A DNA stretch of 64,000 nt, taken from positions 38,775 through 102,774 of the forward strand of contig CANTFL010000649.1 of assembly GCA_947650285.1 (NCBI GenBank). The letters run 5' to 3'. Made by a program: the position numbers and the translations under genes. Source of the DNA: Hyaloperonospora brassicae (lineage: Eukaryota > Oomycota > Peronosporomycetes > Peronosporales > Peronosporaceae). Position 1 is the first letter of the stretch, and every line of letters begins with the position of its first letter. Below are positions 34,073-45,090 of the stretch, piece after piece. The notes under the pieces are model-generated. The model saw nothing but the letters and a program-made list of their open reading frames with translations. It ran no database searches and had not been told where the DNA came from.

Positions 34073-34353
34073 GCGTTTTGACACGGGTGGACGTGGAAGG
34101 GTGTGGTGCACATCAATTGTCGTGTATCTGGTGTGGTTGACCGTAATTGGGCGGTCCGAGCATGTGTTGGGATAGCGGTCGATCTGTGTATCGATTTAGA
34201 AGGGGTTGAGAATAGATGCGAGGGACAGAAGCTGTGGCTTTATACGGTGCCACAGCATCTCGATCGGTATCGGTCGCTCGTTTACGCGATTGCAACCCTC
34301 TGATAATCGATAACTGCCAGCACCTGCAAGCACATGGGTCTGTGTTTCTCGAG

Positions 34354-34670
34354 TCACGCAGTCTTGCAACAGACACGAAACGCGCTCAAAATACCGCACA
34401 TAGCGCTTGTAGGGTTTCTAAATGACAAAGCTCCGATGCTAAGAATAGCGCTAAATTAGAGTCCATTCGCACTTAGCTCGAGACCTCCCCCCTAATTCTA
34501 CTGCCGTCATGCGATACGTGGCAATTCCTGCCGCCCACACAATCAAATCGGGACACACCACTCGACCACTCGACTCGACGTGCGGCCCACCGACACATAG
34601 ACACCGACAGACAGACCCGTAGTCGACTTGCCTGACACACACACACACACACAGAGGAGAAGCCGTTATT
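34354..34670. other. Unique sequence at array edge, SEC61-beta upstream region
   Basis: Single-copy sequence between the array edge and SEC61-beta. It ends in an (AC)n tract at about 34,634-34,652, just before the proposed SEC61-beta ATG. No gene was seen. Confidence 0.5.
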
Positions 34671-35079
34671 ATGGTACGCTCAGCTCCCCGCCACTCGCCT
34701 TTACGACGCTGTGTACTCACTCTCTCTCTCTCTCTTTTCCTCTCTGTTGTCACTGTGTGAATGTCCTCTCTAACTTGATATGTCTCTTGAACAGACTGCG
34801 GCAGGACCAAGCGGAGCTTTAGCCGGCAAGAAACCGGCGCCAACGGCATCGGCCGAAGGCGCCGCCGCCAGTGGGCTGCGCAATCGACGCCCTGTGGCCG
34901 CCGCCCGTGCGGGGCAGAACACGGGACGGGGCATGGGCGGCAGCACGGCCGGTATCCTGCGCTTCTACACGGACGACTCGCCGGGGCTGAAGATCGGCCC
35001 GACGACGGTGTTGGTCAGCTGTCTCATGTTTGTGGGGTTCGTCGTGCTGCTGCACGTGTGGGGCAAGTTCCGTGGCTAG
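34671..35079 (+). CDS. SEC61B: Sec61 translocon beta subunit
   Basis: The main coding exon has an alanine-rich cytosolic N-terminal part, the conserved [19 protein letters not shown] segment just before the membrane, and one C-terminal membrane helix ([20 protein letters not shown]). This is the complete layout of Sec61-beta, a small tail-anchored subunit of the ER protein-conducting channel. Two starts are possible. In the first, an ATG at 34,671 is directly followed by a GT donor, and a 121-bp pyrimidine-rich intron ends at CAG 34,792-34,794, giving M then TAAGPSG. In the second, translation starts at the ATG at 34,780 without an intron, adding MSLEQ. I prefer the first because of the long CT-rich tract before the AG. 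Confidence 0.88.
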
Positions 35080-35589
35080 AGCAGCGACGCTGTTGACAGG
35101 ACAAGAGAGGACAGATGGACGGACGCTGGAGCTTAGGTACCCATTGGCTCGGTCAGTAGATGACAAAGAAGAGAGAGATGGACAGGACGTCGACGTGGGA
35201 ACGGGGGGGGGGCACTTGTGGACACGACGTGACTGTGGTGCAACGAGAACGAGGAGAGAGAGAAAGAGGAATTGACATGCACAGTGCTGCGACGTCTATG
35301 GAACTATTGAGAAGCTGTTGTTGTCGATCGTCCGTCTGTCTGTCTGTCTGTCTGTAGCTGTGTCTGTGCACGTGGTTTTGTGTCGGTTGCTGTCGTATGC
35401 AGCAGCGAACGAGAGAAGGCACGAAGTCAGTCGGGTCCAGCACACACAAAGCTCTAGGATCTATAATAGGAGGCAGGGCGCCTTACACACCACATTGACT
35501 GATGACACTGTCGACGCTCGCTGCCTGAACGACAGTCAGGTGCTGCGGCGTTTATTTGCCTGCGCTGGTTCGAGCACTCGACGGCTCTC
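35080..35589. other. Convergent intergenic region SEC61B/POL5
   Basis: About 510 bp between two converging stop codons. It contains a run of G near 35,205 and a TCTG microsatellite at about 35,333-35,355. No gene was seen. Confidence 0.6.
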
Positions 35590-38500
35590 TTACTTGTCGG
35601 CGAACGAGCGCTTGCGCTTGGTCTTTTTCGCCTTGTGCTTCAACTTGGGCTTGTCCTTCAAGCTCTTGGATGTGCTCGCTGCAGGTTCGATCGTCACGGC
35701 AGCTTCCACCACCTCATCGACTTTGTCAGGTACGTCAACTTCCTCTTCATCTTCCCCTTTGGTCAATGCCTTTTGGTGCCCATTGCTGCCACTACCGGTC
35801 GCCACGAACGAAATACCAGCGGCTTCGGATACCCGCTTCACCATTCCCTTCACGACCGGAGACTGGGAATCCACAGCCTGTACAGCTGATACTACTGCAC
35901 GAACGCCTGCCTCCATCGTCTTTGAATCCACCACCGACGTGTGCCAAAACTTCACAAGCTGCAGGGCAAACGTCATCACGACCTTCATCCGCTTGGCCTT
36001 CAGCTGCTGGACACTCTCTGGGGCCAAATGCCTCAGCACTGCCGTCGTGAGAGCTTTCTGCACGCGCTGGAAAGCACTTTGCTGGGCAGCAGACAGCTCC
36101 CCAGTCTGCTGCAGCTTACTGCTCCCTCGCAGCAGCACTGTCAGCAGTCGGAGCACTTCGCACTTGGAAAACTCGTCCACTGCTGCTTGCACATCAGACC
36201 CGTCCACAACGTCTTTGCTCTTCTCCGAAGCTGCAGCAACAGCAGCAAGAGGCTCCAGCAGCACACGCGCACCAGCCGCAGGCGACTTGAGCAACAGCTC
36301 GTCAAAAGACGCACGTGGAAACCGCGAGTGCTTCTTCGTAAAGGCATCGAACACGCACTCGCGCATGATCGCCTGCACTCCCTCCTCGCTCGAAGTTTCA
36401 CGAGCGCAAAGCACGCGCACGAGGTGCACCACAGCGGTAGATGCGACCTTGCCAGAATGGCTCTTGTCCACGGGCGAGGTGCGAATCAACTCAACAATCT
36501 GACGCAGCGCGTCCAGTGCTTCAGACTGAACAGCTTCGCCGGACGGGATCTTCTTGTCTTTGGGGAAGCGAAGGACTTTGTGGAGAAGCACCGCTTGCAC
36601 GCGATCCCGAAGCACCACTTTCTCGCTGGCAGCGCTTTGCACGCGAATCAAGACCCGGAACAGCGGAGCCACCAACGACAGCACTAATGCACTGTGCTGC
36701 GCAGCTGTTGCATCGCATTGCTCGGGACGCTGTGACACAAACACTTGCAGCAGGTCCAGCACACGCAGCTGGAAATGCATCGTCTGCAAGCGGGCCCGCT
36801 TAAGTTCCTTCTTGCGCTGAGACCGAACCTTGACCTGCCCCACGATCGCAGCGATCGCCAGGTCTTCATGGTACAGCGACGCGAGCTTCTCGTCGTTGCG
36901 GAACGCATCCGACAGCGCGTCGGCCGAATACAGCCCAATTTCCTCTTCTTCGTCGTCTTCTTTCTCTTCGTCGTCGCCAAGCGGATTCGAAGCAAACCCT
37001 TTGCCCTCCTCCTTCTCCTCGTCAACATCAGCATCTTCAGCTTCACCCGATGGTTCAAGAACGTTCGCCATTGTGGTCAAACAAGCGCCGTCGAGTAGCG
37101 GCAGCAGCGATCGGAACACCTGCGACACGATCTCACGCAGCGCGCTCGAGTCTTGTGACAGCAGACTCAGCAACAAATCCGTGAGCACCACAATCGACTC
37201 CTCTCCTGTCAGCTCAGACTCGCTCTGCTCCTTCGTCTTGTTCTTCTTCTTCTTTGGTGTGGTAGAGCCCTTCTGCTCTTGTACAGCCAGCTGAGCATAG
37301 CACTTTTCCAGGTCCGCAACCACCACAACGGCATCTTCGCGCTGCTCGCCGTCCAGGAACTGCAGCCCGGCACTCATGAATAGCAAAAGGAACGCCTCGC
37401 TCAACGGTCTGCGCGCCGCTACCTTCTGTGACGTCCGTGATTTCTTCTCTTCGTCCTCTTCCTTGCTCCATATACTCTCGACATGGCCAGCTAGCATACG
37501 AAACTGTGCAGCATCTTCTTCATCGAAAGGACCTCGTAGAGTCCCAACAGTGCTATCGTTTTTCATGCTATTGGCAATTGCGAAAACGCGACTCAGCACA
37601 CTCGCATGCGCACGCACACCATCGGCTCCTGCGAGGCCCAGACTCAGCATCGAAAACAAACGCGTCTTCGCATAACTGGCCACGTTCGCCGACACTGACG
37701 GATTTGCTGCCGCTGCCTCTTGTGCTATCCGTTCCATCTCTGTTGGCTTGGTCTTCTTGGACGGTTTGCTCTTCTTGCGCTTCTTGACAGACGTAGCCTC
37801 TGCGTCGCTTGACGCCGTGAAGAACGAATGGAACACTAGGAAGCGGAGCACATCGTCTTGCAGCTTTGACATTGCAACGTCCGGTGCAGTCTTTGCGCTG
37901 AGTATATCGGACAGCGCAGCTACCATGACTTCCAGCGTCCATACTCGCGCACGATCTGTGCGTCGCTTCATTGTGTCTTTACGCTCCTTCTTCTCCTCAA
38001 GTTCAAGGAGTGCATTGAAGCCTACAGCATCCGGTTTCTGCTTCTTGCTTAACGGCTGATTCTCTTCGTCACTGTCAGCTGCAATCGACGTCACGAGGAT
38101 CGCAAGAGGCGACGTGAACTGTTCGCGGAAAAAGCGGAAGAATTCGGCAGGTGTGCAGGCTGCAAAGGACTTGAGACAGTGACGGGCAGCTTCATGCAGG
38201 TAATTCTTCTTCGTGACACCGTTGATATACAAGCACTTGACAAAGCGCGGAGTAAGAATCGACCGCACATTCGATACCGCGAGCTTGGGAGCCACAAGCT
38301 CAAACAACTTCAGCGCCAGACCTTGACGCTCGTGGCTGGTAGGACCGCCGTCATCGGGGCTGGCCCCACCCACTAGCGAGTTCTCCACCAGCTCAGTCCA
38401 CGTTTCTCGTAACAGCTCGCTATCAAGCTTAGCCGAACTGCCCTCTGTCAGATTAAGCACGTGACCAAACACGCCAAACCAAGCCGAATGCACGTGTGGG

Positions 38501-39330
38501 TAGCATCCTGACGACCCTCGCAGCGGGCGAGCGAGCAAGTGCATCCGATGGCGCTGCAATGCGTTCGTTGCTGCAAAATCCACCGGCAACTGCTGCATCT
38601 GTGTTGCATCTCGTGCAATACCTGTTTCATGCAAGTATCGCTGCACGCCGACTGCAAGTAGCACCTGATCTGCGTTCCACGCTTCCACACCTTCATCGTT
38701 GCTGTCCTTGGACGCTTGACACTGCAGCAGACTATGGATCGAGGCAGCCACGTCCGTCACGAACAGCTCAGCTGGCACGTCAACCAGCAGCGTCAGTGCC
38801 GCTTCGTAACACGCCTCCCGGAACCAGCGCTTGAACGCCGCCATTTCCAGCAGCTCCTTGAGGACCGTCACGAGCAACGGCAAGTCAGTCTTCAGACGAC
38901 CCGATCGATGCAGCGCCAGGAGACCGCAGAGACGCCCAAACATGTGCTCGCGCTGCTCCATGGGCTTCATCGACGAGTGCATCTCCATGGCCTCGTGCAG
39001 CACGTCACGTGTCTCGTGGAGCTGCAGCAGCTGCGGAAACGCAGCCAAAAGACCGCTGAGGGCTGCGCCGAAGCCTTGACGAGCGGCGTCGCGCGACGAC
39101 GCCAGGCCGCGCACCAGTCGCTTGAGCGTATACTGCACCTCTGCCTCTTGCTTCGGACTGCGGAGCTTCAAGTACGCGAGTAGCTGCGCTGCCGCCTGCG
39201 TGCGCACGCTGCGGTCGCTCTCTGCCAGCGTCCAGAAGAGCTTGAGGAAGTCGACTTTCGGCGGTGGCGCGCCGTCGGCCTCGTCGGCGGCCGCTGTTGT
39301 CGTCGTCGCCTGCTGCTGCTCGGCGCCCAT
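35590..39330 (-). CDS. POL5: POL5/MYBBP1A-family nucleolar protein
   Basis: A single open frame of 1,246 residues from the ATG at 39,330; the frame stays open further upstream but without ATG. The N-terminal part (about 25-330) is helical, HEAT-like and rich in leucine (VDFLKLFWTLAESDRSVR, LKRLVRGLASSRDAARQGF). An acidic linker lies in the middle (DEEKEEGKG, then EKEDDEEEEIG, about residues 770-810), followed by a DAFRNDEKLA-type motif and a helical second half. The C-terminus is a lysine-rich nuclear localisation tail (KLKHKAKKTKRKRSFADK). Length and layout fit yeast Pol5 and animal MYBBP1A, which work in rRNA synthesis and 60S assembly in the nucleolus. There is no polymerase activity signature, as expected of this family. 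Confidence 0.82.
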   Translation of the reverse strand: MGAEQQQATTTTAAADEADGAPPPKVDFLKLFWTLAESDRSVRTQAAAQLLAYLKLRSPKQEAEVQYTLKRLVRGLASSRDAARQGFGAALSGLLAAFPQLLQLHETRDVLHEAMEMHSSMKPMEQREHMFGRLCGLLALHRSGRLKTDLPLLVTVLKELLEMAAFKRWFREACYEAALTLLVDVPAELFVTDVAASIHSLLQCQASKDSNDEGVEAWNADQVLLAVGVQRYLHETGIARDATQMQQLPVDFAATNALQRHRMHLLARPLRGSSGCYPHVHSAWFGVFGHVLNLTEGSSAKLDSELLRETWTELVENSLVGGASPDDGGPTSHERQGLALKLFELVAPKLAVSNVRSILTPRFVKCLYINGVTKKNYLHEAARHCLKSFAACTPAEFFRFFREQFTSPLAILVTSIAADSDEENQPLSKKQKPDAVGFNALLELEEKKERKDTMKRRTDRARVWTLEVMVAALSDILSAKTAPDVAMSKLQDDVLRFLVFHSFFTASSDAEATSVKKRKKSKPSKKTKPTEMERIAQEAAAANPSVSANVASYAKTRLFSMLSLGLAGADGVRAHASVLSRVFAIANSMKNDSTVGTLRGPFDEEDAAQFRMLAGHVESIWSKEEDEEKKSRTSQKVAARRPLSEAFLLLFMSAGLQFLDGEQREDAVVVVADLEKCYAQLAVQEQKGSTTPKKKKNKTKEQSESELTGEESIVVLTDLLLSLLSQDSSALREIVSQVFRSLLPLLDGACLTTMANVLEPSGEAEDADVDEEKEEGKGFASNPLGDDEEKEDDEEEEIGLYSADALSDAFRNDEKLASLYHEDLAIAAIVGQVKVRSQRKKELKRARLQTMHFQLRVLDLLQVFVSQRPEQCDATAAQHSALVLSLVAPLFRVLIRVQSAASEKVVLRDRVQAVLLHKVLRFPKDKKIPSGEAVQSEALDALRQIVELIRTSPVDKSHSGKVASTAVVHLVRVLCARETSSEEGVQAIMRECVFDAFTKKHSRFPRASFDELLLKSPAAGARVLLEPLAAVAAASEKSKDVVDGSDVQAAVDEFSKCEVLRLLTVLLRGSSKLQQTGELSAAQQSAFQRVQKALTTAVLRHLAPESVQQLKAKRMKVVMTFALQLVKFWHTSVVDSKTMEAGVRAVVSAVQAVDSQSPVVKGMVKRVSEAAGISFVATGSGSNGHQKALTKGEDEEEVDVPDKVDEVVEAAVTIEPAASTSKSLKDKPKLKHKAKKTKRKRSFADK

Positions 39331-39629
39331 GACCTCAGACGAATTGTGGCGACCGCTTGACTGGTGGGTGGTGGTTGAACGCGAGAGGTGGACGCGAAGG
39401 TTGCAGCAGTGGGGAGGTTGCACGAACAGCCGGCGTCCGTCCGGGCTCGACGATCCCAACAAAGCGCGTAGCTTGACAACTGCGGGGACACACACTGCAA
39501 GTATACGAAGTATACATGATAATAGTGGCTCTACGAAACGGGCCGATGAACGTGTCGGATAACTGATACCAAGAGCTACGACCTCATTTCCACGGCATCA
39601 CTACGGTCGGTAAATGTCAACGAGATGCA

Positions 39630-42600
39630 CTACAACGACCCAGCTGCAGCTTCAAGAGCCTTGATCAAGTCATCGACACGTGCGACGTTCACCTTGATCA
39701 AGAACCGCGTCAGGTCGCTGCTGTCACCCTGCAGCGCCAGAGATACGCCCGACTTCTTCCCCGAGGTCTCCGTGTGCGGTTGTACAGTCATGCCCTTGTA
39801 CAGCGCCGAGTTCAGCACGACCTTACCGATCGCGTTGCGGACGAGTATGCGCGCACTCTTTCCGTCTTTGCTCACGAGCACCTTGAGAGGGTGCACGCCT
39901 TTGTCTGCCCAGCGTCTCTCGTCCTTCTTGAACTCAAAGATCTTCGCCTTGTCAGCTTCAAACGTGCAGTCGTCGTCAGGAGAATCAGCCTGTGTCAACA
40001 CAAACGTCCGCATACACGTGCACGGTAAACCGACTTGACCGATAGCAACTTGGAAGAGAAGACCGCAGAAGACGGCTACGTACCTTGATAATCACCGTAG
40101 CCTCCTCGCGTCCGATGGTTTCCTCCTTGTCATCTCCCACACTCGCAGAAGTAGACGTTGAAGCTGCTGGAGCTGAATGTCCGAAGCTTGTTCCTGTACT
40201 CGAGGCAGGCGTAGCGCTTGTAGCAGCACTCATGTTGCCGAATGCGAGCCTGCTCGTGGCAGGAGGAGATGAGGCTACAGGAACCGCTGGCGTAGGCAAT
40301 ACCTCGAACGAGAATGCAGCTGTGGTCGTCTCCTTTTCGGCTGAAGGCTTGGCAGAAAATATAGAGTCCGTGCAACCAATACCGCCCCACATCTCCCCTG
40401 ATGTTGACTTCGACCGTTTGTCCTCCTTCTCAGCGACTCCACCGCCGAATGCAAGTCTATCGCTTGTCGGGGCCTTCACTGATACATCCTTCGTACTGGC
40501 GCCAGCATTACTTACGCCAAAAGAAAGTGGCGCGCTGGACGCAGACGTAGCGGGCTGTGGGATTGCAGCAGGGGCCGACATTGAGCCAAGCGCCGAAAAA
40601 GGTTCGGGTGTGGGCGCCAGCATAGAAACAGCAGTAGCCGTTGTCGTCGGTGTTAACTTCGCCCGTTTGTGCTCCTTCTCAGTGGCTCCACCACCGAATG
40701 CAAGCCCATCGCTTGTCGGGGCCTTCACTGATCCATCCTTCGTACTGACGCCAGCATTACTTACGCCAAAGGAAAGTGGCGCACTGGATGCAGACGTAGC
40801 AGGCTGTGTAATTGCAGTAGAAGCCGACATTGAGCCAACCGGGAGAGGTGCGAGTGTGGATGCCCACTTAGCCTCAGAAACAGTAGTGGCCTTTGCCGCC
40901 GCATGCTTGGCCTCAATCTCGGCCGCACACTTCACGTAATCCTGCACACGTCATCGCACACCCCACACACGTCACCACTCTCCACTCCTTTTTGCACAGC
41001 CATCACAAAGCCTCCGACATCGTACCTGAACCGCCACCACCCAACTGACACTCGGTTTCGTCTGCAATTCGTCATCGACAAAGGCCAAGAAAGCTATGTT
41101 GAGTTGCTCCATCGCTTGCTTGAACGAACTCGAGGCCGCAACAGTGATACTGTTACTGGAAGCTACGCTCGTCGTGGCAGTAGCTAAACCCGGTGACCCC
41201 GTGATACCACCAAACCCAGCGAACGGGTTGGCACCAGCAGCTGGCTTGGCCGTCGTGGCAGTAGCTGCACCTGATGACCCCGTGAGACCACCAAACCCAG
41301 TAAACTCATTGGCACCAGCAGCTGGCTTGGCCGTCGTGGCTGTAGCTGCACCCGGTGCACCCGTGATACCACCAAACCCAGCGAACTGATTGGCACCAGC
41401 AGCTGGCTTGGCCGTCGTGGCTGTAGCTGCACCTGATGACTCCGTGAGACCACCAAACCCAGCGAACGGGTTGGCACCAGCAGCTGGCTTGGCCGTCGTG
41501 GCAGTAGCTGCACCTGATGACCCCGTGAGACCACCAAACCCAGTAAACTCATTGGCACCAGCAGCTGGCTTGGCCGTCGTGGCAGTAGCTGCACCCGGTG
41601 CACCCGTGATACCACCAAACCCAGCGAACTGATTGGCACCAGCAGCTGGCTTGGCCGTCGTGGCTGTAGCTGCACCTGATGACTCCGTGAGACCACCAAA
41701 CCCAGCGAACGGGTTGGCACCAGCAGCTGGCTTGGCCGTCGTGGCTGTAGCTGCACCTGATGGCCCCGTGATACCACCAAACCCAGCGAACGGGTTGGCA
41801 CCAGCAGCTGGCTTGGCCGTCGTGGCAGTAGCTGCACCCGGTGACCCCGTGATACCACCAAACCCAGCGAACGGGTTGGCACCAGCAGCTGGCATGGCCG
41901 TCGTGGCAGTAGCTGCACCTGATGACCCCGTGATACCACCAAACCCAGTAAACTCATTGGCACCAGCAGCTGGCTTGGCCGTCGTGGCTGTAGCTGCACC
42001 TGATGACCCCGTGAGACCACCAAACCCAGTAAACTCATTGGCACCAGCAGCTGGCTTGGCCGTCGTGGCAGTAGCTGCACCTGATGACCCCGTGATACCA
42101 CCAAACCCAGCGAACTGATTGGCACCAGCAGCTGGCTTGGCCGTCGTGGCTGTAGCTGCACCCGGTGCACCCGTGATACCACCAAACCCAGCGAACGGGT
42201 TGGCACCAGCAGCTGGCTTGGCCGTCGTGGCTGTAGCTGCACCCGGTGCACCCGTGATACCACCAAACCCAGCGAACTGATTGGCACCAGCAGCTGGCTT
42301 GGCCGTCGTGGCAGTAGCTGCACTCGGTGCACCCGTGATATCACCAATACCAGCGAACGGGTTGGCACCAGCAGCTGGCTTGGCCGTCGTGGCAGTAGCT
42401 GCACCTGATGACCCCGTGATACCACCAAACCCAGTAGACTCATTGGCACCAGCAGCTGGCTTGGCCGTCGTGGCTGTAGCTGCACCTGATGACCCCGTGA
42501 TACCACCAAACCCAGCGAACTCATTGGCACCAGCAGCTGGCTTGGCCGTCGTGGCAGTAGCTGCACCCGGTGCACCCGTGATACCACCAAACCCAGCGAA

Positions 42601-44676
42601 CTCATTGGCACCAGCAGCTGGCTTGGCCGTCGTGGCAGTAGCTGCACCCGGTGCACCCGTGATACCACCAAACCCAGCGAACGCGTTGGCACCAGCAGCT
42701 GGCTTGTCCGTCGTGGCTGTAGCTGCACCTGATGACCCCGTGATACCACCAAACCCAGCGAACTGATTGGCACCAGCAGCTGGCTTGGCCGTCGTGGCAG
42801 TAGCTGCACCCGGTGCACCCGTGATACCACCAAACCCAGCGAACGGGTTGGCACCAGCAGCTGGCTTGGCCGTCGTGGCTGTGGCTGCACCTGATGACCC
42901 CGTGATACCACCAAACCCAGTAGACTCATTGGCACCAGCAGCTGGCTTGGCCGTCGTGGCTGTAGCTGCACCTGATGACCCCGTGAGACCACCAAACCCA
43001 GCGAACTGATTGGCACCAGCAGCTGGCTTGTCCGTCGTGGCAGTAGCTGCACCCGGTGCACCCGTGATACCACCAAACCCAGCGAACTGATTGGCACCAG
43101 CAGCTGGCTTGGCCGTCGTGGCTGTAGCTGCACCTGATGACTCCGTGAGACCACCAAACACAGCGAACGGGTTGGCACCAGCAGCTGGCTTGGCCGTCGT
43201 GGCTGTAGCTGCACCTGATGACCCCGTGAGACCACCAAACCCAGCGAACTGATTGGCACCAGCAGCTGGCTTGGCCGTCGTGGCTGTAGCTGCACCTGAT
43301 GGCCCCGTGATACCACCAAACCCAGCGAACTGATTGGCACCAGCAGCTGGCTTGGCCGTCGTGGCTGTAGCTGCACCTGATGACCCCGTGAGACCACCAA
43401 ACCCAGCGAACTGATTGGCACCAGCAGCTGGCTTGGCCGTCGTGGCTGTAGCTGCACCTGATGGCCCCGTGATACCACCAAACCCAGCGAACTGATTGGC
43501 ACCAGCAGCTGGCTTGGCCGTCGTGGCAGTAGCTGCACCCGGTGCACCCGTGATACCACCAAACCCAGCGAACTGATTGGCACCAGCAGCTGGCTTGGCC
43601 GTCGTGGCTGTAGCTGCACCTGATGACCCCGTGAGACCACCAAACCCAGCGAACTGATTGGCACCAGCAGCTGGCTTGGCCGTCGTGGCTGTAGCTGCAC
43701 CTGATGGCCCCGTGATACCACCAAACCCAGCGAACTGATTGGCACCAGCAGCTGGCTTGGCCGTCGTGGCAGTAGCTGCACCCGGTGCACCCGTGATACC
43801 ACCAAACCCAGCGAACGGGTTGGCACCAGCAGCTGGCTTGGCCGTGGTGGCAGTAGCTGCACCTGATGACCCCGTGATACCACCAAACCCAGCGAACGGG
43901 TTGGCACCAGCAGCTGGCTTGGCCGTCGTGGCTGTAGCTGCACCTGATGACCCCGTGAGACCACCAAACCCAGCGAACGGGTTGGCACCAGCAGCTGGCT
44001 TGGCCGTCGTGGCTGTGGCTGCACCTGATGACCCCGTGAGACCACCAAACCCAGCGAACTGATTGGCACCAGCAGCTGGCTTGGCCGTCGTGGCTGTAGC
44101 TGCACCTGATGACCCCGTGATACCACCAAACCCAGCGAACGGGTTAGCACCAGCAGCTGGCTTGGCCGTCGTGGCTGTGGCTGCACCTGATGACCCCGTG
44201 AGACCACCAAACCCAGCGAACTGATTGGCACCAGCAGCTGGCTTGGCCGTCGTGGCTGTGGCTGCACCTGATGACCCCGTGAGACCACCAAACCCAGCGA
44301 ACGGGTTGGCACCAGCAGCTGGCTTGGCCGTCGTGACTCCCTATTTTGCACCCAACAGCAACAATAAAAAAGAGGAAACCCACAGTCAGCTCTCAGCCAC
44401 TCGGCCCCTCCAAACTCGTCGGATGCCTCTTCAGACCTGGAAACCTCCAAACGCATTTCTCGGAGCCGCGTCCGCCTTTGCTTCACGCGCCGTCGCAGTG
44501 GCCGCTGCTCCTACTGGGCGACTCCCCACTCGCGCTTTGACGATTTTCCGTCGACGGATCGCCGCGTCGCTCGCGCGCTGGAACCCGACAGCGCCCGAGT
44601 CGCCGCCCGCTGTGTCGCCGGCCGCGTCGTATTCCTCGCGGCGCATCTGTCCGTTCTCGTTGCGTCGCTTGGCCAT
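39630..44676 (-). CDS. NUP50: NUP50-type nucleoporin with expanded FG repeats and C-terminal RanBP1 domain
   Basis: Four exons: 44676-44437, 44340-41026, 40941-40084 and 39989-39630. All introns are phase 0 and about 85-95 bp; the product is about 1,590 residues. The N-terminus (MAKRRNENGQ, an AIRRRKIVKARV basic stretch, NAFGGFQ) matches the importin-alpha-binding start of NUP50. Residues about 82-1,135 are 39 units of a 27-residue repeat containing GFGG. A conserved helical linker follows (FKQAMEQLNIAFLAFVDDEL), then a region with two LSFGVSNAG units. Residues about 1,472-1,590 form a Ran-binding domain (IFEFKKDERRWADKG, LKVLVSKDG, RILVRNAIGKVVLN). The protein should sit at the nuclear basket and help import-complex disassembly. 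Its FG part is far larger than usual for NUP50. Confidence 0.83.
41190..44335 (-). repeat. 81-bp coding minisatellite, 39 units, FG-nucleoporin repeats
   Basis: The word GGCACCAGCAGCTGGC recurs every 81 bp from 41,230 to 44,308; that distance is exactly 38 periods, so there are 39 units with no net frame change. On the minus strand each unit encodes 27 residues of the pattern GFGG-(I/L)TG-x-x-GAATATTAKPAAGAN-x-(F)A. Variation is confined to a few positions (SSG, APG, SPG, PSG; then NPF, NQF, NEF, NES). Both strands happen to be open in several frames because the unit length is a multiple of three. Confidence 0.92.
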
Positions 44677-45029
44677 GACAACTGCCCAAGTGGCGACGGC
44701 GGTCGGCGGTGATCGGCGTCGGTGGTTGGGGCGTTTTTCACTGGTGCAAAACAAAATGTCGATATTTCGGAAAACGAAACACAGACGTCCGCCGCGTTTG
44801 TTTGCACGATTTTGTGTGCGCGCGCGCGGAAAGCATTGGAACGACAGTCGATCGAGTGTAATTATGTATGGACTATAAATAATCCCGCGAGTGTGGACCT
44901 TTTTCGAGGTACAAAAGCGGTCACGATGCGGTGGTTTTGATGCGGTTCTGATTCTGATTCTGGTGTATTTCGGGAAGCGAGCGAGCAGATACTGTATCAT
45001 GTACGTGGAACATGAAGTGGCGAGTACTC
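44677..45029. promoter_or_regulatory. NUP50 upstream region
   Basis: About 350 bp between the NUP50 ATG and the LINE-tail insertion. It presumably holds the NUP50 promoter, but no specific site was recognised. Confidence 0.3.
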
Positions 45030-45044
45030 CCTTCTGTGGACTAT

Positions 45045-45090
45045 CTTGCACACATTAACTATGTCAATAGATGATCATGAAACTCCTCCT
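45045..45090 (+). mobile_element. 46-bp LINE 3'-tail insertion with 15-bp target duplication
   Basis: The insert matches the last 46 bp of the LINE tail seen at about 12,988-13,034 with two changes. It is flanked by perfect copies of CCTTCTGTGGACTAT at 45,030-45,044 and 45,091-45,105. It is an extreme 5' truncation: only the tail was copied. It brings an ATG and a leucine-coding CTCCTCCT run. Confidence 0.85.

Larger units (their letters stand above)
29022..34353. repeat. Tandem amplicon, right partial unit (HSPBP1, TAM41)
   Basis: Similarity to the other units stops abruptly at about 34,353, within the TAM41 upstream region, after a TCTCGAGTC word shared with 12,411. Beyond it the sequence is single copy. 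This is the right edge of the array. Confidence 0.8.

Noticed and set aside
41190..44335. CRISPR-like regular repeat array
   Set aside because: The units are contiguous 81-bp coding repeats without distinct unique spacers, in a eukaryotic gene.
41184..44486. A 1,100-codon minus-strand frame and many plus-strand frames (PPNPANGLAPAAGLAVV type) in the 81-bp repeat
   Set aside because: They are alternative readings of a repeat whose length is a multiple of three; only the GFGG frame joins the NUP50 N-terminus, linker and Ran-binding domain with good splice sites.
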